NCBI RefSeq assembly: GCF_000828635.1
Contig: NZ_AP012547.1
Location: 2,728,001 to 2,792,000, forward strand
DNA length: 64,000 bases
Direction of reading: 5' to 3'
Origin: Sulfuritalea hydrogenivorans sk43H
GTDB lineage: Bacteria > Pseudomonadota > Gammaproteobacteria > Burkholderiales > Rhodocyclaceae
Shown here: positions 59,519-64,000 of the stretch, piece after piece
How positions within the stretch are numbered: position 1 is the first letter of the stretch
Layout of the letters: the number at the start of each line of letters is the position of its first letter
Program-made: the position numbers and the translations under genes
The notes under the pieces: model-generated
What the model was told of the DNA's origin: nothing
Seen by the model: only the letters and a program-made list of their open reading frames with translations
Databases searched by the model: none

Positions 59519-61380
59519 TGACCTACCCCTTACTCGACAAGATTGATTCCCCGGCGAATCTGCGCGCGCTGGAGCGCGACCAGCTGTCCCAGGTTGCGGA
59601 TGAGTTGCGCGCCTTTTTGCTCGAATCGGTATCCCAGACCGGAGGACACCTGTCCTCCAATCTCGGCACCGTCGAATTGACGATCGCATTGCACTACGTA
59701 TTCGACACCCCCGAAGACCGCCTGGTGTGGGACGTGGGCCATCAAACCTATCCGCACAAAGCGCTGACCGGCAGACGCGCCGGCATGGCGCGCCTGCGCA
59801 TGAAGGATGGCGTCTCTGGCTTCCCGCGCCGCATCGAAAGCGAGTACGACACCTTCGGCGTCGGCCATTCATCGACCTCGATCTCCGCCGCGCTGGGCAT
59901 GGCCGTCGCCGCGCGCAACAAGGGCGAGGAACGGCGCGTGGCGGCCATCATCGGTGACGGTGCGATGTCCGCCGGCCAGGCTTTCGAGGCGCTGAACAAC
60001 GCCGGGGTGATCGATGCCAACCTGCTGGTCATCCTCAACGACAACGACATGTCGATCTCGCCACCGGTCGGCGCGCTCAACAAATATCTGGCGCGCCTGC
60101 TGTCGGGCGGCACCTTCAATGCCGCGCGACGTGCCGGCGAGAAGGTGCTGGCATCGATGCCGAATGTCCTGCAGTTCGCCAATCGCGTCGAGGAACACGT
60201 CAAGGGCATGATCTCGCCGGGTACCCTGTTCGAAGAACTCGGCTTCAACTATCTCGGCCCCATCGATGGCCACGACCTCGATGCGCTGATCCCCACGCTG
60301 CAAAATCTGCGCAAGCTGAAGGGGCCGCAGTTTCTCCATGTCATCACCAGAAAAGGTCAGGGTTACAAGCGTGCCGAAGCCGATCCGATCCTCTACCACG
60401 GCGTCGGCAAGTTCGATGCCGCGAATGGCATAGAGCAGGGCAAGGCCCCCGGCCGGCCGACCTACACCCAGGTGTTCGGCGACTGGTTGTGCGACCAGGC
60501 GCAGGCCGATCCCCGCCTGATGGGCATCACGCCCGCCATGCGCGAGGGTTCCGGCATGGTGCGTTTCGCCCAGGAGTTTCCCGCGCGCTATTTCGATGTC
60601 GGCATTGCCGAACAGCACGCGGTAACCTTTGCCGGCGGACTGGCCTGCGAGGGCATTAAGCCGGTCGTTGCCATCTATTCGACCTTTCTGCAACGCGCCT
60701 ACGATCAATTGATTCATGACATCGCCCTGCAGAATCTGCCCGTGGTGTTCGCCATTGACCGTGGTGGATTGGTGGGCGCTGACGGCGCGACGCACAACGG
60801 CGCCTTTGATCTTTCCTACCTCACCTGCATCCCCAATATGGTGGTGATGACCCCGAGCGACGAGAACGAGTGTCGCAAGATGCTCAGCACCGCCTTCGCC
60901 ATCAACGGTCCCACCGCCGTGCGCTATCCGCGCGGCAGCGGACCGGGAACTGCGATTGAACCAGGACTTCAGATGCTTCCGGTCGGTCGCGGCGAGTTGC
61001 GGCGAACCGGCAAGCGGGTGGCTCTCCTGGCCTTCGGCGCCATGCTTGCACCCGCGCTCAAGGCGGCGGAAACACTCGACGCCACGGTCGCCAACATGCG
61101 CTTCGTCAAGCCGCTGGACGTCGAACTGGTCCGCCAGCTTGCCGCCGACCACGAACTGCTGGTGACGATCGAGGAAAACGCCCTGATCGGCGGCGCAGGC
61201 GCCGAAGTGGCGCGCGCTCTGGAGGAGTCGGGGCTGACTACGCCGCTGCTGCGCCTTGGCCTGCCGGACAGGTTCATCGACCACGGTGATTCCGGGTTGC
61301 TGCTGGCCGAAGCCGGCCTCGACGATGCGGGCATCGTGCGCAGCGTCACCGCAAGACTTGTGGTGGGTAATAATAGTTGA
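59518..61380 (+). CDS. dxs: 1-deoxy-D-xylulose-5-phosphate synthase Dxs
   Basis: A 620-residue ThDP enzyme, the first step of the MEP isoprenoid pathway, joining pyruvate and glyceraldehyde 3-phosphate. ThDP/Mg binding reads [18 protein letters not shown] with NDN; a catalytic histidine is in [12 protein letters not shown], and the glutamate in [12 protein letters not shown]. The transketolase C-terminal domain is complete. ATG 59518 overlaps the ispA stop. It provides IPP and DMAPP for IspA. Confidence 0.97.
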   Translation: MTYPLLDKIDSPANLRALERDQLSQVADELRAFLLESVSQTGGHLSSNLGTVELTIALHYVFDTPEDRLVWDVGHQTYPHKALTGRRAGMARLRMKDGVSGFPRRIESEYDTFGVGHSSTSISAALGMAVAARNKGEERRVAAIIGDGAMSAGQAFEALNNAGVIDANLLVILNDNDMSISPPVGALNKYLARLLSGGTFNAARRAGEKVLASMPNVLQFANRVEEHVKGMISPGTLFEELGFNYLGPIDGHDLDALIPTLQNLRKLKGPQFLHVITRKGQGYKRAEADPILYHGVGKFDAANGIEQGKAPGRPTYTQVFGDWLCDQAQADPRLMGITPAMREGSGMVRFAQEFPARYFDVGIAEQHAVTFAGGLACEGIKPVVAIYSTFLQRAYDQLIHDIALQNLPVVFAIDRGGLVGADGATHNGAFDLSYLTCIPNMVVMTPSDENECRKMLSTAFAINGPTAVRYPRGSGPGTAIEPGLQMLPVGRGELRRTGKRVALLAFGAMLAPALKAAETLDATVANMRFVKPLDVELVRQLAADHELLVTIEENALIGGAGAEVARALEESGLTTPLLRLGLPDRFIDHGDSGLLLAEAGLDDAGIVRSVTARLVVGNNS

Positions 61381-61406
61381 GTAAAACCGTCGGATAATGA
61401 TATAGT
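61377..61406 (+). promoter_or_regulatory. Promoter of folE2
   Basis: TTGAGT (61377-61382) and TATAGT (61401-61406), 18 bp apart, sit between dxs and folE2. The -35 overlaps the dxs stop codon. Confidence 0.55.
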
Positions 61407-61453
61407 TCGCTCTCGACATAAAACCGAGAAGCGACATGAATTGCAGGGACCCC

Positions 61454-62260
61454 ATGGCTCCACCCGAAAAATCAGTGATTGCAGACGTTCAGAGCAGCGA
61501 GGATTCACGCCAGTTGCCGATCAACAAGGTCGGCATCAAGGACATACGTCATCCCTTCAAGGTTCTGGACAAGAGTGGCGGCGTGCGCCACACCATCGCC
61601 ACGTTCAACATGTATGTCGGACTGCCCCACAACTTCAAGGGCACCCACATGTCTCGCTTCGTCGAGATTCTCAACGCCCACGAAGATGAAATCTCGGTCG
61701 AGAGCTTCGAGACCATGTTGCGTGAAATGGTGACCCGGCTGGAGGCCGCCACCGGCCATCTCGAAATGAGCTTCCCCTATTTCATCAACAAGGTCGCACC
61801 GGTCTCCGGCGTAAAGAGCCTGATGGATTACGAGGTCACCTTCATCGGCGAAATCATCGAAGGCGGCCGCTACCGGCAGACCATCAAGGTCGTGGTTCCG
61901 GTCACCAGCCTCTGTCCCTGCTCGAAGAAGATATCGGAACGTGGCGCGCACAACCAGCGTTCCCATGTAACGATTTCAGCCACGACCAACCAGCTGGTGT
62001 GGATCGAGGATATCGTGCGCATGGCCGAAACCCAGGCCTCATGCGAACTCTACGGCCTGCTGAAGCGCCCCGACGAGAAGTACGTCACGGAACGCGCCTA
62101 CGACAATCCCAAGTTTGTCGAAGACCTGGTGCGCGACGTTGCCGGCGCCCTGAATGCCGACCCGCGCATCGATGCCTACGTGGTCGAAAGCGAGAACTTC
62201 GAGTCCATCCACAACCACTCGGCCTACGCGCTGATCGAGAGCAACAAGAAGCGCTACTGA
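61454..62260 (+). CDS. folE2: GTP cyclohydrolase FolE2 (type IB)
   Basis: A 268-residue type IB GTP cyclohydrolase that makes 7,8-dihydroneopterin triphosphate for folate and queuosine. Typical motifs are [19 protein letters not shown] at the N-terminus and [20 protein letters not shown] with the metal/active-site cysteine, then [13 protein letters not shown]. The start is ATG 61454 (AGGGA 5 nt upstream); ATG 61436 would add six residues. In many bacteria folE2 is zinc-regulated; I see no Zur box. A terminator follows. Confidence 0.94.
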   Translation: MAPPEKSVIADVQSSEDSRQLPINKVGIKDIRHPFKVLDKSGGVRHTIATFNMYVGLPHNFKGTHMSRFVEILNAHEDEISVESFETMLREMVTRLEAATGHLEMSFPYFINKVAPVSGVKSLMDYEVTFIGEIIEGGRYRQTIKVVVPVTSLCPCSKKISERGAHNQRSHVTISATTNQLVWIEDIVRMAETQASCELYGLLKRPDEKYVTERAYDNPKFVEDLVRDVAGALNADPRIDAYVVESENFESIHNHSAYALIESNKKRY

Positions 62261-62279
62261 TCTTCGCGCCCCCCAACGA

Positions 62280-62313
62280 AAACGGGCCGCCCGGCATGCC
62301 GGGCGGCCCGTTT
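62280..62313. terminator. Bidirectional terminator between folE2 and rplS
   Basis: A near-palindrome with a 16-bp stem (62280-62295 with 62298-62313) carries AAA on one side and TTT on the other, so it can end transcripts from both convergent genes. Confidence 0.9.
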
Positions 62314-62332
62314 GCATTTGCACGGCGTCGAA

Positions 62333-62695
62333 TCAGGCCTTGCGGGTCAGCTTCTCCTTGATGCGAGCCGACTTGCCGGAACGATCGCGCAGGTAGTACA
62401 GCTTGGCGCGACGCACGTCGCCGCGGCGCTTGAGCTCGATGCTCGCAATCAGCGGCGAGTAAGTCTGGAAGGTGCGCTCGACGCCCTCGCCGGACGAGAT
62501 CTTGCGCACGATGAAATTGGAATTGAGGCCGCGATTGCGCTTGGAGATCACGACGCCCTCGAATGCCTGGACGCGCTTGCGATCGCCTTCGACCACATTC
62601 ACGTTGACGATCACGGTGTCGCCCGGTGCGAACTCGGGAATGGTCTTGCCGACGCGCTGGATTTCTTCGTTTTCAAGTTGCTGAATCAGGTTCAT
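62333..62695 (-). CDS. rplS: 50S ribosomal protein L19
   Basis: A 120-residue L19. It begins [13 protein letters not shown], with the conserved [34 protein letters not shown] and [25 protein letters not shown]. It binds at the 30S-50S interface. I choose ATG 62695, after GGAGCC, over upstream ATG codons. It is the last gene of the rimM-trmD-rplS operon; no separate promoter is evident. Confidence 0.98.
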   Translation of the reverse strand: MNLIQQLENEEIQRVGKTIPEFAPGDTVIVNVNVVEGDRKRVQAFEGVVISKRNRGLNSNFIVRKISSGEGVERTFQTYSPLIASIELKRRGDVRRAKLYYLRDRSGKSARIKEKLTRKA

Positions 62696-62780
62696 GCTTG
62701 GCTCCATCAATTATGGCTGCGGATACCACCCGCCAACCTTGCGCCCAGAGCAGGACGACATGTCCTGTTGTGCGCCGTTT

Positions 62781-63548
62781 CTAATTGCATTCCCGCTTGA
62801 ATTCCGCCAGCAGGTCCGCTTCTTCCCTACTCAACGCCCTGACCTCGAGAAGCTCAGGGCGCCTTTGCCACGTCCGTCCCAGCGCCTGTTTCAGGCGCCA
62901 GCGCCGGATTCTTTCGTGGTTGCCGGACAACAGCACATCCGGCACCGCACATCCTTCGTACACCTCTGGCCGCGTGTAGTGCGGGCAGTCCAGCAAGCCG
63001 GCGGCGAATGAATCCTCGACCGCCGATGCCTCGTCATTCAACGCCCCCGGCAATTGCCTGATGCACGCATCCATCAAGGCCATCGCCGCCAGTTCGCCGC
63101 CGGAAAGAACAAAATCGCCCAGCGACAGCTCTTCATCGACGCAGCGCTCGATCAACCGCTCATCGACTCCTTCGTAGCGGCCACAGAGCAGGATCGCACC
63201 TTCGCTTGCCGCCAGTTCCACCACGCGCTGCTGATTGATCCGCGCACCTTGCGGCGAAAGATAAATCACTTTCGCCGTACCGCCAGCGCCGACTCCCGCC
63301 GCCGCCGTTGCTGCCTTTTTCGCCGCCGCTACCGCCTGCTCCAGCGGCGACGCCATCATCACCATCCCGGGACCGCCGCCATACGGCCGGTCATCCACCG
63401 TCCGATGCACATCCTGCGTCCACTGCCGGGGATTCCAGCACTCCATCTGCCACAGTCCCCGATCCAGCGCGCGCCGGGTAATTCCCGAGGCCGTGAGCGC
63501 CGCAAACATCTCGGGGAACAGCGTGATGACATCGAAGCGCAAGCTCAC
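62781..63548 (-). CDS. trmD: tRNA (guanine-N1)-methyltransferase TrmD
   Basis: A 255-residue SPOUT methyltransferase forming m1G37. The N-terminal [27 protein letters not shown] and the knot with [13 protein letters not shown] and [15 protein letters not shown] are intact. Between helix KKAATAAA and VIYLSPQG is an extra glycine/alanine stretch (GVGAGGTAK) encoded by a dispersed-repeat copy, where E. coli TrmD has fewer residues. It overlaps the rimM stop by ATGA. The essential catalytic residues lie outside the insertion. Confidence 0.97.
   Translation of the reverse strand: MSLRFDVITLFPEMFAALTASGITRRALDRGLWQMECWNPRQWTQDVHRTVDDRPYGGGPGMVMMASPLEQAVAAAKKAATAAAGVGAGGTAKVIYLSPQGARINQQRVVELAASEGAILLCGRYEGVDERLIERCVDEELSLGDFVLSGGELAAMALMDACIRQLPGALNDEASAVEDSFAAGLLDCPHYTRPEVYEGCAVPDVLLSGNHERIRRWRLKQALGRTWQRRPELLEVRALSREEADLLAEFKRECN
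63271..63297 (-). repeat. Dispersed 24-bp repeat inside trmD
   Basis: A reverse-orientation copy, GGAGTCGGCGCTGG then CGGTACGGCGAA on the minus strand, read as GVGAGGTAK in a surface-loop position. Confidence 0.8.
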
Positions 63549-64000
63549 CAGTCGCTATCCCAATCGGCGCGAATCGTTCCGCCGGGAACATCCACCGCCT
63601 TTACTACATGTTCGACAAACGGCAGCAATCTTTCACGCTCGCCGTCCACTACCACCAGCACTTCATTCGCACCGGTCTCGATCAAGGACTTGACGCGGCC
63701 CAAAAGCTGGTCCTGCATATTCACGACTGCCAGACCGATCAAGTCGTTCCAGTAGTACTCGCCTGGCGCCGGCGCCGGCAGTGCCTCGCGCGGTGCGCCG
63801 AAATAACAATTGCCCAGCGCTTCCGATGCATCCCGATCATCAATGCCGGCAAGCTTGGCGACGACACCATCGCCGTGGATCTTGACGGCTTCCAGACCAC
63901 ACGCCTTCCAGCCTTCGTCCGGAGCATCAACGTCAGCGGAAAGCCACCACTGCGGCATCTTCCGCCACGCCTCGGGATCATCGCCGAAGGGATGCACCCG
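63545..64000 (-). CDS. rimM: Ribosome maturation factor RimM (5' end outside the window)
   Basis: The frame remains open at the window edge, so the first residues are missing. The visible part has the end of the N-terminal domain ([11 protein letters not shown]) and the PRC-barrel domain ([36 protein letters not shown], ending [24 protein letters not shown]). RimM assists 30S maturation by binding S19 and 16S rRNA. It overlaps trmD by 4 nt within the rpsP-rimM-trmD-rplS operon; rpsP would lie to the right. Confidence 0.95.
   Translation of the reverse strand, partial: RVHPFGDDPEAWRKMPQWWLSADVDAPDEGWKACGLEAVKIHGDGVVAKLAGIDDRDASEALGNCYFGAPREALPAPAPGEYYWNDLIGLAVVNMQDQLLGRVKSLIETGANEVLVVVDGERERLLPFVEHVVKAVDVPGGTIRADWDSDW

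Overview
The window looks like chromosomal DNA of a GC-rich betaproteobacterium, most likely of the Rhodocyclales type. This rests on gene content and order: phaC-phaB-phaB-phaR-rimO, rsmB-DUF3108-purN, purM-perM-hda, divergent rluD/bamD, xseB-ispA-dxs-folE2 and rplS-trmD-rimM. The assignment is inference from synteny; no 16S rRNA gene is present.

Region 1 (1-5802) is the right part of a small integrated element. Its genes all lie on the plus strand and mostly overlap by 4 nt: an XRE-type regulator, a one-helix membrane peptide, an HUH replication endonuclease of the phage gene A type, an HTH/coiled-coil phage protein, several orphan small ORFs and a large serine recombinase. The recombinase frame runs into the antisense strand of tRNA-Glu, which marks this edge as an attachment site. 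The left end lies outside the window.

Region 2 (5762-30900) starts with a tRNA-Ala/tRNA-Glu operon and then holds an FAD oxidase, rimO and the polyhydroxyalkanoate genes (all minus strand). It continues with a ZIP metal transporter, pgeF, rluD, bamD, a 3-hydroxyacyl-CoA dehydrogenase with a thioesterase, a sensory module (periplasmic binding protein, hybrid kinase, receiver-kinase), rlmB, an MscS channel, a phospholipase-D-like protein, rsmB, a DUF3108 protein, purN, a lipoprotein and a DedA protein.

Region 3 (30978-43958) contains mutL and miaA, which are normally close neighbours, separated here by about 6.6 kb carrying two exported CHAT-domain (caspase-like) proteins in opposite orientation. 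The first CHAT gene sits between the true mutL 3' end and a second 57-bp copy of it, so it looks like an acquired cassette. purM, an AI-2E family permease, hda and a HAD phosphatase follow.

Region 4 (44039-58110) has tRNA-Ser, a BamE-like lipoprotein, thioesterase and hydrolase genes, an ECF sigma/anti-sigma operon with a secreted YxFxxD protein and a candidate autoregulated promoter, an exported charged helical protein, an FAD dehydrogenase/ThDP enzyme pair, a small exported peptide, a PAS-rich diguanylate cyclase, an EamA transporter and a Rieske oxygenase.

Region 5 (58351-64000) is housekeeping: xseB-ispA-dxs (isoprenoid precursor supply), folE2 (folate) and convergent rplS-trmD-rimM.

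Across the host part runs a short dispersed repeat of about 24 bp (core GTCGGCGCTGGCGG, K, ACGGCGA). There are nine good copies and several degenerate ones, in both orientations. They lie in intergenic DNA and inside genes in at least three reading frames, and in TrmD and RluD they coincide with apparent in-frame insertions. The repeat family, the duplicated mutL tail around an exported CHAT gene, and the serine recombinase fused to tRNA-Glu are the most unusual observations.
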